Notes: generated from the sequence alone by a model not told the origin. DNA of 64,000 nt from Robertkochia sediminum (GCF_016786255.1 NZ_JADMKT010000080.1:255311-319310), one strand, 5' to 3'. Positions 51,312-61,847 are shown, counted from the stretch's first letter. Program-made: numbers and translations.

Positions 51312-53614
51312 ATCAGGATTATATCAAACCAAGCGCATGGTCTTTAATTGAAGAAGGCTTTGAAGCAGATCGCGTAAAATCGTCCGAAAGTCTGTTCAGT
51401 ATTGGAAACGGGGCTATGGGACAACGCGCCAATTTTGAAGAACACTACAGTGGCCCTACCTTCCAGGGAAGTTATATCGCCGGGGTGTATTACCCCGATA
51501 AGACCCGTGTGGGTTGGTGGAAGAACGGTTACCCGGAATATTTTGCCAAAGTGCTTAATGCTCCGAACTGGATCGGGATAGATGTTAAGGTAAACGGAGA
51601 GCAACTCGACCTTAATACCTGTAAGCAGATCTCAGACTACCGCCGCGAACTCAATATGAAAGAAGGATGGTACCAGCGTAGTTTTAAGGCGACCTTGCCT
51701 AACGATATGCAGATCGAGGTTTGCGCCACGCGCTTCCTGAGTCTTGATATCGACGAGATCGGAGCAATTAAATACGAAGTAACGCCACTTAACGGTCCCG
51801 CAGAGATCGTCTTTACACCTTATGTGGATGGTGGGATCACCAATGAAGATTCTAACTGGGATGATAAGTTCTGGGATATCAAAGGTGCCGGAGTAGAGAA
51901 CGGATTCGGATTCGTAGAGTCGATGACCATGAAAACCGAATACCATGTGTGTACCGGAATGCGTGCTGCACTTTTCGTAGACGACAAGAAGCGTGAGGCG
52001 AAGCCCGGATCTGATATCACCAGCAATAAAGCATGTATGTCCTATACCGTTGAGGTGGAGGCGAACAGCACTGCTGCCCTGGTAAAAATGGCCGGATATG
52101 TCACCTCTATGAATCATGAGGTAAAAGACCTTCGCAAGGTTTCTGAAGCGCAGATCGATAAGGCTATGGAACTCGGCTTTGAGAAGCTTAAGGAGATGCA
52201 GGCTGCCAGCTGGGCTGCGATCTGGGATATGGCCGATATTACCATTGAAGGCGATGTGAAAGCACAGCAAGGTATCCGTTTTAATATCTTCCAGCTCAAC
52301 CAGACCTATTTAGGTAAGGATGCCCGACTCAATATCGGGCCAAAAGGATTTACCGGTGAGAAGTACGGAGGTAGTACCTACTGGGATACAGAGGCCTATT
52401 GTTTACCATTCTATATGGCGACCAAAGATGCCGGAGTGGCCAGAAACCTGCTGAAGTATCGTTACAATCACCTGGAAAAAGCGATCGAGAATGCAGAGAA
52501 GCTCGGCTTTAAGAACGGCGCTGCCCTCTACCCGATGGTAACTATGAACGGGGAAGAATGTCATAATGAATGGGAGATCACCTTCGAGGAGATCCACCGT
52601 AACGGAGCCATCTCATTTGCCATCTTTAATTATGTTCGCTATACCGGCGACTACAGTTATGTGCCGGAAATGGGACTGGAAGTGCTTATCGGGATCGCCA
52701 GATTCTGGCATCAGCGCGCCAATTACTCGGCCGCTAAGGATAAATATGTGATCCTTGGTGTTACCGGGCCCAACGAGTACGAGAACAATATCAATAACAA
52801 CTTCTACACCAACTACATTGCGAAGTGGTGTATCGACTATGCCAAGGAGCAGATCGATAAGGTGAAAACCGATTACGGAACAGACTACGCCCGCATCATG
52901 GCCAAAACTAAACTTACCGATGCTGAGCTTAGCGAATGGATGAAGGTCGCCGATAATATGTATTTCCCTTATTCGGAAGAGCATGGGGTATACCTGCAGC
53001 AAGACGGATTCCTGGATAAGGAAATGATCAAGGTAGAAGACCTGAATAAGGCCGAACGCCCGATCAACCAGTTCTGGTCATGGGATCGTATTCTGCGATC
53101 GCCATATATCAAACAGGCAGATACCCTGCAAGGGTTCTACTTCTTTGAAGATCACTTTACGAAGGAGGAGCTTGAGAAGCACTTTGACTTTTACGAGCCA
53201 TTTACCGTACACGAATCTTCTTTATCGCCTTGTGTGCACTCTATTCAGGCTGCCGTGCTCGGTCGAATGGACCAGGCCTATACCTTCTATCTGAGAACAT
53301 CAAGGCTTGACCTTGACGACTATAACAAGGAGGTGCACGAAGGACTGCATATTACCTCTATGGCCGGTACCTGGATGAGTATTGTTGAAGGCTTTGGAGG
53401 TATGCGTATCAAGGATGATATGATCTCCCTTGAGCCTCGTATTCCTTCACAGTGGGAAGGATACTCCTTTAAGGTGAACTTCAGGGATACCATCCTTAAG
53501 GTTAACGTAGCCCAAAGAGGTACAACGGTAACCATCGAAAAAGGGGAAGCCATTTCACTTAAAGTGAATGGTGAAACCGTGGAGGTTGCACCTGATAAAG
53601 CGATAACCGTTTAA
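51308..53614 (+). CDS. GH65 maltose phosphorylase
   Basis: The 768-residue cytoplasmic enzyme has the GH65 plan: N-terminal beta-sandwich, (alpha/alpha)6 barrel and C-terminal beta sheets. The catalytic acid is E490 in GVTGPNEYENNINNNFYTNY, and KYGGSTYWDTEAYCLPFY forms part of the active site. Maltose phosphorylase is the best specificity (maltose plus phosphate gives glucose and beta-glucose-1-phosphate), supported by pgmB and amylases alongside; trehalose or kojibiose phosphorylase is less likely. Confidence 0.93.
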   Translation: MNQDYIKPSAWSLIEEGFEADRVKSSESLFSIGNGAMGQRANFEEHYSGPTFQGSYIAGVYYPDKTRVGWWKNGYPEYFAKVLNAPNWIGIDVKVNGEQLDLNTCKQISDYRRELNMKEGWYQRSFKATLPNDMQIEVCATRFLSLDIDEIGAIKYEVTPLNGPAEIVFTPYVDGGITNEDSNWDDKFWDIKGAGVENGFGFVESMTMKTEYHVCTGMRAALFVDDKKREAKPGSDITSNKACMSYTVEVEANSTAALVKMAGYVTSMNHEVKDLRKVSEAQIDKAMELGFEKLKEMQAASWAAIWDMADITIEGDVKAQQGIRFNIFQLNQTYLGKDARLNIGPKGFTGEKYGGSTYWDTEAYCLPFYMATKDAGVARNLLKYRYNHLEKAIENAEKLGFKNGAALYPMVTMNGEECHNEWEITFEEIHRNGAISFAIFNYVRYTGDYSYVPEMGLEVLIGIARFWHQRANYSAAKDKYVILGVTGPNEYENNINNNFYTNYIAKWCIDYAKEQIDKVKTDYGTDYARIMAKTKLTDAELSEWMKVADNMYFPYSEEHGVYLQQDGFLDKEMIKVEDLNKAERPINQFWSWDRILRSPYIKQADTLQGFYFFEDHFTKEELEKHFDFYEPFTVHESSLSPCVHSIQAAVLGRMDQAYTFYLRTSRLDLDDYNKEVHEGLHITSMAGTWMSIVEGFGGMRIKDDMISLEPRIPSQWEGYSFKVNFRDTILKVNVAQRGTTVTIEKGEAISLKVNGETVEVAPDKAITV

Positions 53615-53625
53615 GCAGTTGTCCT

Positions 53626-55461
53626 ATGAGACGTTTAATAACCTATACCTTTTTAATGTTGTGGGTAGGCATGGCCTACTCACAACAACTAAGGGTTGAG
53701 CCGCCAAACTGGTGGGCCGGAATGCTTCACGACGAAGTAGAGCTCATGATCTACGGCAAAGAGATCTCAACCCTCGAACCAGTATCGGATGATCTTGAAA
53801 TACTATCTGTAAGACGTACCGATAATCCGAACTACCTTTTTGTGACCATATCCACAGCAGGAAAGACACCCGGGAGTTATGCCCTGGAACTTCAGAAAAA
53901 AGGAAGAACAAAGATGGAGGTCGCCTATGACCTTCTGGAAAGAAGAGCTGATTCTGAGAACCGTAAAGGCTTTGATTCTTCAGACCTGATCTACCTGATC
54001 ATGCCCGATCGTTTCGCCAATGGCGATACAGATAACGACAGCAGCCCTGACCTGATCGAAAAGGCCGACCGTTCCCTTCCCGGAGGAAGACATGGAGGCG
54101 ATATTCAGGGGGTTATAGATCACCTGGATTACCTTCAGGAACTTGGAGCTACCGCACTTTGGAGTACTCCTTTGTGCCAGGATAACGACAGTACTTATTC
54201 CTACCATACCTATGCGCAAAGCGATGTCTATCATATCGATGCCCGTTATGGTAGCAATGAAGACTATCGTCGTCTGGCGCAGGAACTTCATAAGCGCGAC
54301 ATGAAGTTGATCATGGATTACGTGACCAATCACTGGGGGATGCTACACTGGATGATCAAAGACCTTCCGGAATACGACTGGATCCACCAGTTTCCGGGAT
54401 ATGGTCAGACCAATTATCGCATGACCACCCAAATGGACCCGAATGCTTCTGCCATCGATACCCGTTATAACGAAGACGGATGGTTCGTAAAGACCATGCC
54501 CGACCTGAACCAGCGGAACCCGGCTACCCTGAAGTACCTTATTCAGAATGCCATCTGGTGGATCGAATATGCCGATCTCGACGGCTTTCGTGTAGATACC
54601 TATTCCTATGGAAATAAAGAAGGGATGGCGGCCTGGACCAAAGCCATTATGGATGAGTACCCTAACTTCAACATTGTAGGAGAGGTCTGGATGCACGACC
54701 AGGCGCAAATGGCCTATTGGCAAAAAGACAGTAAGGTCGGTGCCATTCAAGGCTTTAATTCGCACCTGCCGTCGGTAATGGATTTCACCCTTCACGATGC
54801 GATCTCAGATGCCTTTAAAGAAGAGGCTTCCTGGGATAAAGGACTCATTGAGGTGTATGAGAATTTCACCAATGATTTCCTGTATCCTGATATCGATAAC
54901 ATCATGGTGTTCGCAGAGAACCACGATACCTCCCGTATTAATGAGCTGTATCCTGAATTACAGGATTATAAGCTTATTATGACGCTCATGGCGACGGTTC
55001 GAGGGATCCCGCAGATCTACTATGGTAGTGAGATCGGTATGAAGGGCGATAAGGCTCAGGGTGATGCTGATATTCGCAGGGACTTTCCCGGCGGATGGGA
55101 AGGGGATACGCAAAATGCTTTTGAAGCATCGGGGCGTACCGCAGAGCAAGCTGCCTATTTTGATTTTAGTAAAACACTTTTTAACTGGAGAAAAACGGCC
55201 ACTGCAATACACAAAGGAAAAACCGTACACTTTGTTCCACAAGATGAAGTATACGTGTATTTCCGCATTTTGGGAGAGCAACGTATTATGGTGGTGTTGA
55301 ATAACAATGATGATCCTGTTACCCTTGATCTTGCGCGCTTTGCTGAGATACTTGAAGGGGTGCCTGCAGGGGAGGAGGTGCTTACCTCGCAGCCCGTAGA
55401 ACTTTCAGGGGGTACGCTGGAAGTTGCCGGAAAGACGCCAATGATCATCGAACTTAAATAA
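53626..55461 (+). CDS. Periplasmic GH13 neopullulanase/cyclomaltodextrinase (SusA-like)
   Basis: The 611-residue enzyme has a cleavable signal peptide (about 1-19), an N-terminal domain (about 20-105, VEPPNWWAGMLHDEVELMIY, as in SusA-type enzymes), a GH13 barrel starting at IYLIMPDRFANGD, and catalytic D324 (GFRVDTYSYG), E353 (VGEVWMHD) and D434 (FAENHDTSR). It should hydrolyse imported maltodextrins in the periplasm. It follows the phosphorylase gene by 11 bases. Confidence 0.9.
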   Translation: MRRLITYTFLMLWVGMAYSQQLRVEPPNWWAGMLHDEVELMIYGKEISTLEPVSDDLEILSVRRTDNPNYLFVTISTAGKTPGSYALELQKKGRTKMEVAYDLLERRADSENRKGFDSSDLIYLIMPDRFANGDTDNDSSPDLIEKADRSLPGGRHGGDIQGVIDHLDYLQELGATALWSTPLCQDNDSTYSYHTYAQSDVYHIDARYGSNEDYRRLAQELHKRDMKLIMDYVTNHWGMLHWMIKDLPEYDWIHQFPGYGQTNYRMTTQMDPNASAIDTRYNEDGWFVKTMPDLNQRNPATLKYLIQNAIWWIEYADLDGFRVDTYSYGNKEGMAAWTKAIMDEYPNFNIVGEVWMHDQAQMAYWQKDSKVGAIQGFNSHLPSVMDFTLHDAISDAFKEEASWDKGLIEVYENFTNDFLYPDIDNIMVFAENHDTSRINELYPELQDYKLIMTLMATVRGIPQIYYGSEIGMKGDKAQGDADIRRDFPGGWEGDTQNAFEASGRTAEQAAYFDFSKTLFNWRKTATAIHKGKTVHFVPQDEVYVYFRILGEQRIMVVLNNNDDPVTLDLARFAEILEGVPAGEEVLTSQPVELSGGTLEVAGKTPMIIELK

Positions 55462-55469
55462 GACCCATT

Positions 55470-57761
55470 ATGAAACGACTACATTCGGCCTTTGGCCTCT
55501 TGTTGTTAGGAACCCTGCTCACCGGATGTAAGCAGGAACCAACAACGCATAAATATTCAGTGATCGAACCGCTGGCGAGCCCGGTATACCTGGCTCCCGA
55601 TAACAATGAGATCCTGTTGCAGGATTATTTTACCGACCCATCGGTGATCGATTCTGTTGCAAGCGGAAACGGTTTTGAAGTACAGTGGAATAAAGAACAA
55701 GGGACCCTGGAAATTGTTCAGGGACAGGGAATGAAGCCTGTGACCAATCTGAAGGTCTATACCCATGGTGGTGTAGAGAATGATATCCCCGTGTTCAAGA
55801 GTACGGCACAACAGGTGATGTTCACCTTACCCGATGCGAATAAGGATTATAAGCAACCTATGGTGAAGGGTGCTTTTAACGGATGGGTGCCTGAGCGCTC
55901 CCTGATGCACTGGAAAGACGGCGTCTGGTCTTACACGGCTGTTTTCTATCCCGGCGATCACCAATATCTTTTTGTGGTAGACGGGAAGGAGATGAACGAC
56001 CCAACCAATCCGGTTAAACAGCCTAACGGATTTGGAGGTTTCAATTCCATCCTTTCAGTTGGAGAAACTGCCGAAAAGCCGTTAGTGACCTTTGGTGCCA
56101 TAGAGGGGAACACCCTGACCTTAAACGCTGATCAGCCGCTTAGCGGACTCGTTGCTTATCTTGGGAATCAGCGTATTTCTGAAGGTAATGTAACCGTGAA
56201 CGGCGCTACGGCTACCATCTCCTTGCCGGGGTATGCGCCGGAAGGACGCAGCTTTGTTAGGGTGTATCCTTACAGTGAGGCCGGAACCGGAAACGACCTG
56301 CTCATTCCTTTGGAGAGCGGACAGGTAGTTACCGATGCTTCTCAGTTGGAGCGTACCGACTTCCACAGCCAGGTGATGTATTTCTTAATGGTTGACCGTT
56401 TTCGCGATGGAGATCCATCGAACACCAAAAAAGTGGATAATGATACTATCCTGCCTATTGCCAATTACTTTGGAGGCGACCTGCAGGGGGTAGTAGATAA
56501 GATCGATGACGGGTACTTTGAATCCCTGGGGATCAATACCATCTGGTTATCACCAATTACTCAAAATACCGAAGGTGCTTATGGCCTTTGGAAAGATCCA
56601 TATACCCGTTTCTCCGGATATCACGGTTACTGGCCTATTTCTAATACGAAGGTCGATCACCGCTTTGGTACCGATGAGGTTTTGGAAACACTGATCGAAA
56701 AAGCTCACGCCAATAATATGAACGTGATCCTGGACTACGTTGCCAACCACGTGCATAAGGAACACCCCTTATACCAGGAGCATCCTGAGTGGGCAACAGA
56801 CCTTTACCTGCCGGACGGAACCATGAATACTGAAAGATGGGACGACCAGCGTTTTACCACCTGGTTTGATACACATTTACCAACCCTGGATTTTTCGAAA
56901 CCTGAGGTGGTAGAAAAAATGACCGATTCTGCAGCCTACTGGGTAACCCGCTTCGATCTTGACGGATTCCGTCACGATGCCACCAAGCACATTCAGGAAT
57001 CGTTCTGGAGGACACTTACTCACAAAGTGAGAAGCCGTACCGATCGTCCGATATACCAGATCGGGGAGACCTATGGTAGCTACGACCTGATAAGAGGGTA
57101 TGTAAATACGGGAATGCTTGATGCTCAGTTCGATTTTAACCTGTACGACGCTTCTGTGATCGCATTCGCACAGCCGGAAGCCGATTTCAACAATCTCGCC
57201 AGAGCAGTAGAGCAAGGTATGGAGTACTACGGAAGTCACCACCTTATGGGGAATATCTCCGGAAACCAGGATCGTGCCCGTTTTATTAGTTATGCCTCCG
57301 GCGATGTGAGCTTTAATGAAGATGCTAAAGCGGCAGGTTGGCAGCGCGATATCGAGATCTCAGATTCTACAGCCTATAAAAAGCTCGAAATGCTTCATGC
57401 TTTTAATATGGTGGTGCCAGGGGTGCCTACCATTTATTACGCCGATGAATACGGTGTGCCCGGTGGTAATGATCCGGATAACAGAAGACAGATGAAGTTC
57501 GAAGGTCTGGATACTGCAGAGCAAAACCTCAGAGCCAAGGTGAGTGCCCTGGTGAATATGAGAAGAGATCATATGGCCCTGATCTACGGAGATACCGAGA
57601 TCGAATTGCCCAATGCAAAGGTGATGGCTATTAAACGTACCTACCTTAACGACGAGGTAATCGTGGTGTTCAATAAGTCTGAAGAGACTTTTAGCGGAGA
57701 AGTGTTTGGTATGACCTTAGAAGTTCCGGCACTTGACTATACCATCGTAATTAAAGAATAA
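55470..57761 (+). CDS. GH13 lipoprotein with N-terminal CBM48-like domain
   Basis: The 763-residue lipoprotein (lipobox LLTGC, C20) has a first beta-rich region, a CBM48-like module (about 130-195, VKGAFNGWVPERSLMHWKDG), a second Ig-like region, and a GH13 barrel beginning VMYFLMVDRFRDGDP. Catalytic residues are D503 (GFRHDATKHI), E533 (IGETYGSYD) and D601 (ISGNQDRAR, replacing the usual NHD). It differs from the neighbour enzymes in domain plan and probably acts on a different glucan size or linkage, at the outer membrane. Confidence 0.88.
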   Translation: MKRLHSAFGLLLLGTLLTGCKQEPTTHKYSVIEPLASPVYLAPDNNEILLQDYFTDPSVIDSVASGNGFEVQWNKEQGTLEIVQGQGMKPVTNLKVYTHGGVENDIPVFKSTAQQVMFTLPDANKDYKQPMVKGAFNGWVPERSLMHWKDGVWSYTAVFYPGDHQYLFVVDGKEMNDPTNPVKQPNGFGGFNSILSVGETAEKPLVTFGAIEGNTLTLNADQPLSGLVAYLGNQRISEGNVTVNGATATISLPGYAPEGRSFVRVYPYSEAGTGNDLLIPLESGQVVTDASQLERTDFHSQVMYFLMVDRFRDGDPSNTKKVDNDTILPIANYFGGDLQGVVDKIDDGYFESLGINTIWLSPITQNTEGAYGLWKDPYTRFSGYHGYWPISNTKVDHRFGTDEVLETLIEKAHANNMNVILDYVANHVHKEHPLYQEHPEWATDLYLPDGTMNTERWDDQRFTTWFDTHLPTLDFSKPEVVEKMTDSAAYWVTRFDLDGFRHDATKHIQESFWRTLTHKVRSRTDRPIYQIGETYGSYDLIRGYVNTGMLDAQFDFNLYDASVIAFAQPEADFNNLARAVEQGMEYYGSHHLMGNISGNQDRARFISYASGDVSFNEDAKAAGWQRDIEISDSTAYKKLEMLHAFNMVVPGVPTIYYADEYGVPGGNDPDNRRQMKFEGLDTAEQNLRAKVSALVNMRRDHMALIYGDTEIELPNAKVMAIKRTYLNDEVIVVFNKSEETFSGEVFGMTLEVPALDYTIVIKE

Positions 57762-57762
57762 C

Positions 57763-59643
57763 ATGAATAAAGGCGTAATATCTGTACTTTTAGGGGTGGT
57801 TATTGGGGTCTCAGGATGCCAGCAAGCCCCCGAAGAAAAAGAAAGTACACAACAGGAAATGTTAAAACCCGAGAAAAAGAAAGAAGTGGTTTACCAGGTG
57901 TTCACCCGGTTGTTCGGCAATACGAACACAAGGAACAAGCCCTGGGGGACCATCGAGGAGAATGGTGTCGGTAAGTTCAATGACTTTACCGATAAGGCCC
58001 TTCAGGAGATCAAGGACCTGGGCGCTACCTATATTTGGTATACCGGGGTGCCTCACCATGCAGTGATCAACGACTACACCCCCTATGGGATCTCTAATGA
58101 CGATCCCGAGGTGGTAAAAGGTCGTGCAGGATCGCCTTATGCGGTAAAAGATTACTACAATGTGAATCCCGATCTGGCAGAAGATCCGGCGAAAAGACTG
58201 GAAGAATTTGAAGCGCTGATCGAAAGAACCCATAATAACGGATTAAAACTTCTGATCGATATCGTACCTAACCACGTGGCGAGAAATTACGAAGGAAAGA
58301 CCAATCCGGAAGGGGTAAGCGATTTCGGCTCGGCAGACGACACTTCGGTAGCCTATGCCCGTGATAACAATTTTTACTATATCCCGGGAGAGTCTTTCAG
58401 GCTCCCGGAATGGCAAAATGGCTATCAACCTCTTGGAGGTGAAGCTCATCCCTTGGTAGATGGTGCCTTTGATGAAGACCCTGCTAAATGGACCGGGAAC
58501 GGATCCAGACTGGCACAGCCTAATTTTCACGACTGGTACGAGACCGTGAAGATCAACTACGGGGTAACCCCCGACGGAGTGAAGGATTTCGATACCCTTC
58601 CTGCCGGTTACGACCGGGAAGATTACAAAGCGCATTACGCCTTTTGGCAGGATAAGTCGGTTCCTGATTCCTGGAAGAAATTCAGAGATATTGCACTCTA
58701 CTGGACCGAAAAAGGGGTAGATGGATTCCGTTTTGATATGGCCGAAATGGTGCCTGTAGAATTCTGGAGTTACCTGAATTCACACATCAAAACAGCTAAT
58801 CCCGATGCCTTCCTTTTAGCAGAGGTGTACAATCCAAGCCTTTACAGGGATTATATCCACAAGGGTAAAATGGACTACCTCTACGATAAGGTAGAGCTTT
58901 ATGATACCCTGAAAAATATTCTTCAGGATCGCGGATTAACCCGGAATATACCACCTATCCAGGAGGGATTAAAGGATATTGAGCACCATATGCTTCACTT
59001 CCTTGAAAACCACGATGAGCAGCGTATTGCGAGTCCGGACTTTGCCGGTGATGCTCAAAAAGGACGTCCGGCTATGGTAGTTTCTACCCTTATAAGCACA
59101 GCGCCTACCATGATCTATTTTGGTCAGGAAGTTGGGGAGCCGGGAGCGGAAGAACCCGGATTCGGAGATCCTACCCGTACTTCGATCTTTGACTATATTG
59201 GAGTGTCACACCATCAGCGCTGGGTGAATAACGGTGCTTTTGACGGCGGACAGTTATCGGAAGAAGAGAAGGCGCTTAGAGAATTTTACAAGCGTATTTT
59301 AAATATCAGTACCGATAATGAAGCCTTTACCGGAGCATGGGCAGATATCCATCTGTTCAACCTGGAGAAGCAAGACGAAGGATATGACGACGGCTTGTAT
59401 GCTTTCGCAAGATGGACCGATGGTCAGCGTATGGTCGTGGTAAGTAATTTCGATGCAAATAATCAAAAGGAGTTTACCCTGCGTATCCCGGAACACTTAG
59501 TGAGTGCCTGGGGACTTGAAGGAGAATCTCCAGTGAAGGATCTGCTCAACGGAATGGAGACAAATCTGCATACCGATAATGGTATTGGTTACCTGAGATT
59601 GCAATTACCTCCTTTAACATCTGTTGTGCTTGAGATGCCGTAA
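57763..59643 (+). CDS. GH13 alpha-amylase lipoprotein
   Basis: The 626-residue lipoprotein (lipobox GVSGC, C19) starts one base after the previous gene. A charged linker (residues 22-41) leads to a GH13 barrel (VVYQVFTRLFGNTN), with catalytic D325 (GFRFDMAEMV), E354 (LLAEVYNP) and D418 (ENHDEQRIAS), and a large insert in domain B (about 175-275). It is likely an outer-membrane alpha-amylase, comparable in role to SusG. It closes the rightward operon, followed by a strong terminator. Confidence 0.9.
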   Translation: MNKGVISVLLGVVIGVSGCQQAPEEKESTQQEMLKPEKKKEVVYQVFTRLFGNTNTRNKPWGTIEENGVGKFNDFTDKALQEIKDLGATYIWYTGVPHHAVINDYTPYGISNDDPEVVKGRAGSPYAVKDYYNVNPDLAEDPAKRLEEFEALIERTHNNGLKLLIDIVPNHVARNYEGKTNPEGVSDFGSADDTSVAYARDNNFYYIPGESFRLPEWQNGYQPLGGEAHPLVDGAFDEDPAKWTGNGSRLAQPNFHDWYETVKINYGVTPDGVKDFDTLPAGYDREDYKAHYAFWQDKSVPDSWKKFRDIALYWTEKGVDGFRFDMAEMVPVEFWSYLNSHIKTANPDAFLLAEVYNPSLYRDYIHKGKMDYLYDKVELYDTLKNILQDRGLTRNIPPIQEGLKDIEHHMLHFLENHDEQRIASPDFAGDAQKGRPAMVVSTLISTAPTMIYFGQEVGEPGAEEPGFGDPTRTSIFDYIGVSHHQRWVNNGAFDGGQLSEEEKALREFYKRILNISTDNEAFTGAWADIHLFNLEKQDEGYDDGLYAFARWTDGQRMVVVSNFDANNQKEFTLRIPEHLVSAWGLEGESPVKDLLNGMETNLHTDNGIGYLRLQLPPLTSVVLEMP

Positions 59644-59678
59644 AGACAGGTGAACATATTGAAATAGCAATGAAATGA

Positions 59679-59712
59679 TCAGGTGGGGCCGCAGCTCCAC
59701 CTGATTTTTTTT
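59679..59712 (+). terminator. Terminator of the rightward glucan operon
   Basis: TCAGGTGG (59679-59686) pairs with CCACCTGA (59697-59704), followed by eight T. Confidence 0.9.
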
Positions 59713-59810
59713 GAGACCTGTAGCCCGGAGGTTTCTGTATATGCCCGGCAATTAACCCTGTGGGCTATAGCGTATAACTACCTTAGGGAGTGGGAAAAAA
59801 ATCATAACTT

Positions 59811-59818
59811 TAGGTTTG
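59811..59818 (+). promoter_or_regulatory. -7 box TAGGTTTG for the glycerophosphodiesterase gene
   Basis: An exact TAnnTTTG match, 75 bases before the first possible start at 59893. Confidence 0.4.
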
Positions 59819-59892
59819 ATGATCAGGGGCTTGCAGTTTTATTTGTAGGTTTTTGAGCTTTAAAGATTTTTTAATGATCTCATATTGTTAAA

Positions 59893-60630
59893 GTGCTTAG
59901 AGTTAGTTTTTTATTAGTTATTTTTGCCCTCATTTTTAGTGAAAAGCCTATGATAATTGGTCACAGGGGAGCAAAGGGTCATGTTGCCGAAAATACCATA
60001 GCCTCTATAGATCAAGCCCTTGAATTTGGAGTGGATGGCATTGAGATCGATGTGTTCCTGATCAAAAGCGGAGAGGTCGTGGTCTTTCACGACGAAGATC
60101 TGGGTCGCCTTACAAATGCTCACGGACAGATCGAAGCCATGACCATGGACGAACTGCGAAAGATCCTTGTGATGGGGAAATATCCCATTCCTACCCTGGA
60201 GGAGGTCTTACAGCGTATTGATGGTCGCGTACTACTCAATATCGAGTTAAAAGGTGATGGCACGGCAAAGCCTGTTCACGGTATCCTGGAACGCTACATA
60301 GGAAAGACGGGATGGGAGCGAAAAGATCTTTTGATCTCCAGTTTTAAGTGGAATGAGCTGGAGGTGTATCGCAGCCTGGATCCTGAAATGGCCATTGGCG
60401 TGCTAACAGAACACGACATTTATCCTGCTATTATAAAGGCGAGGGAAATTCATGCCGGGGCCATCAACGCCGATCACCACCTCTTAACACCGCAGACCGT
60501 AGCCGATATTAAAGCAGCGAACCTGCAAGTATGGTGCTGGACCGTAAACCGCCTTCCCGACCTGGAGCGTATGTTAGCACTTAACGTAGATGCGATAATC
60601 ACCGATTATCCGGATCGATTAATGGATTAA
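59893..60630 (+). CDS. Glycerophosphodiester phosphodiesterase family protein
   Basis: The 245-residue protein has the GDPD motifs IIGHRGAKGHVAENT, DGIEIDVFL and VFHDEDLGRLTNAHG, whose histidines and acidic residues bind the metal and cleave glycerophosphodiesters to glycerol-3-phosphate plus alcohol. The start is uncertain: GTG 59893 gives a hydrophobic N-terminal segment (RVSFLLVIFALIFS) that may be an anchor or signal, while ATG 59950 starts directly at the catalytic domain and leaves little before the first strand. It is followed after seven bases by the flavoprotein gene. Confidence 0.87.
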   Translation: MLRVSFLLVIFALIFSEKPMIIGHRGAKGHVAENTIASIDQALEFGVDGIEIDVFLIKSGEVVVFHDEDLGRLTNAHGQIEAMTMDELRKILVMGKYPIPTLEEVLQRIDGRVLLNIELKGDGTAKPVHGILERYIGKTGWERKDLLISSFKWNELEVYRSLDPEMAIGVLTEHDIYPAIIKAREIHAGAINADHHLLTPQTVADIKAANLQVWCWTVNRLPDLERMLALNVDAIITDYPDRLMD

Positions 60631-60637
60631 AACTGTT

Positions 60638-61846
60638 ATGACCTACGATGTGATCATTGTTGGCGGAGGAGCTGCCGGATTTTTTGCTGCGATACAGATC
60701 GCCCAGGCCGACCCATCCCTGCATCTGGTTATTCTGGAAAAAGGAAAGGATGTTTTGGGTAAGGTGAGGATATCCGGCGGAGGTCGGTGTAATGTAACGC
60801 ATGCCGAATTCATTCCGAACGAACTGGTAAAGAACTATCCTCGGGGGGAGCAGGAATTGCGGGGGCCCTTTCATACCTTTTGCAGTGGCGATACCGTAGA
60901 CTTCTTTGAAAAACGGGGGGTGCCTCTTAAGATCGAAGAAGACGGCAGGATGTTTCCGGAATCTGATTCTTCAGAATCGATCATTAATTGTTTTCGCGAC
61001 GAATGCCAAAGACTGGGGATCGAAGTGCTCACCAACAGGGGGGTAAAGACCATACTCCGTTACCAGAACTACTGGGAGCTCGACACCTCCGGTGGCACCT
61101 ACCGATCGCGTAAACTGCTATTAGCGACAGGGAGCAGTCAGAAGGTATGGCGCATGCTGAGCAATATGGGACATACTATCGTAGATCCAGTTCCTTCATT
61201 ATTTACATTTAACATTAAAGACCCCCGTATCAAAGGCCTGCAGGGGCTAAGCACCTTTGCAGGGGTAAGTATTCCCGGTACAGGCCTGGAAGCCGAAGGT
61301 CCTGCCCTGATTACCCATTGGGGTATGAGTGGTCCGGCCATCCTGCGTTTGTCGGCATGGGGAGCCAGGAAGTTGCACGACCTACAGTATAAATTCACCA
61401 TTAAGGTCAACTGGCTGGAGCCGGAGCATCAGGAAGATGTTCTACAGCAGTTAAAGGACCAGGTAGAAGCGTCGCCCCGAAGATCGCCTTATCGAACCAG
61501 GCCTTTCGAGTTGCCTAAGCGTTTGTGGCATACCTTGCTGGAAGCTTCAGGAATAGAAAAGACCGCGAATTGGGCCGATCTGTCGCGCCAGCAATTACTG
61601 GAACTTTCAAGGCAATTGACGGCCTGCGAATTTAATGTGAACGGTAAAAGCACCTTTAAGGAAGAGTTTGTGACGGCAGGAGGGGTAGATCTGAAAGAGG
61701 TCGATTTTAGAACCTTTGAAAGTAAAAAACATCCCGGATTGTTCTTTGCGGGAGAGATCCTCAATATTGATGCGATCACCGGCGGATTCAATTTTCAGAA
61801 TGCCTGGACCGGGGCTTATATCGCCGCAAAGGCTATCACCACTTAA
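60638..61846 (+). CDS. BaiN/HI0933-family flavoprotein
   Basis: The 402-residue protein has an N-terminal FAD-binding motif (VIIVGGGAAGFFAAIQIA), the family line GKVRISGGGRCNVTHAEF, and a C-terminal GVDLKEV..GLFFAGEILNIDAITGGFN segment that completes the FAD site. Members are annotated as NAD(P)/FAD-dependent oxidoreductases; their physiological substrate is generally unknown. It is probably cotranscribed with the phosphodiesterase gene and ends one base from the convergent tspO stop. Confidence 0.9.
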   Translation: MTYDVIIVGGGAAGFFAAIQIAQADPSLHLVILEKGKDVLGKVRISGGGRCNVTHAEFIPNELVKNYPRGEQELRGPFHTFCSGDTVDFFEKRGVPLKIEEDGRMFPESDSSESIINCFRDECQRLGIEVLTNRGVKTILRYQNYWELDTSGGTYRSRKLLLATGSSQKVWRMLSNMGHTIVDPVPSLFTFNIKDPRIKGLQGLSTFAGVSIPGTGLEAEGPALITHWGMSGPAILRLSAWGARKLHDLQYKFTIKVNWLEPEHQEDVLQQLKDQVEASPRRSPYRTRPFELPKRLWHTLLEASGIEKTANWADLSRQQLLELSRQLTACEFNVNGKSTFKEEFVTAGGVDLKEVDFRTFESKKHPGLFFAGEILNIDAITGGFNFQNAWTGAYIAAKAITT

Positions 61847-61847
61847 C

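Noticed and set aside
51632..52270. 212-codon open frame antisense to the GH65 gene
   Set aside because: Shadow of a conserved enzyme frame.
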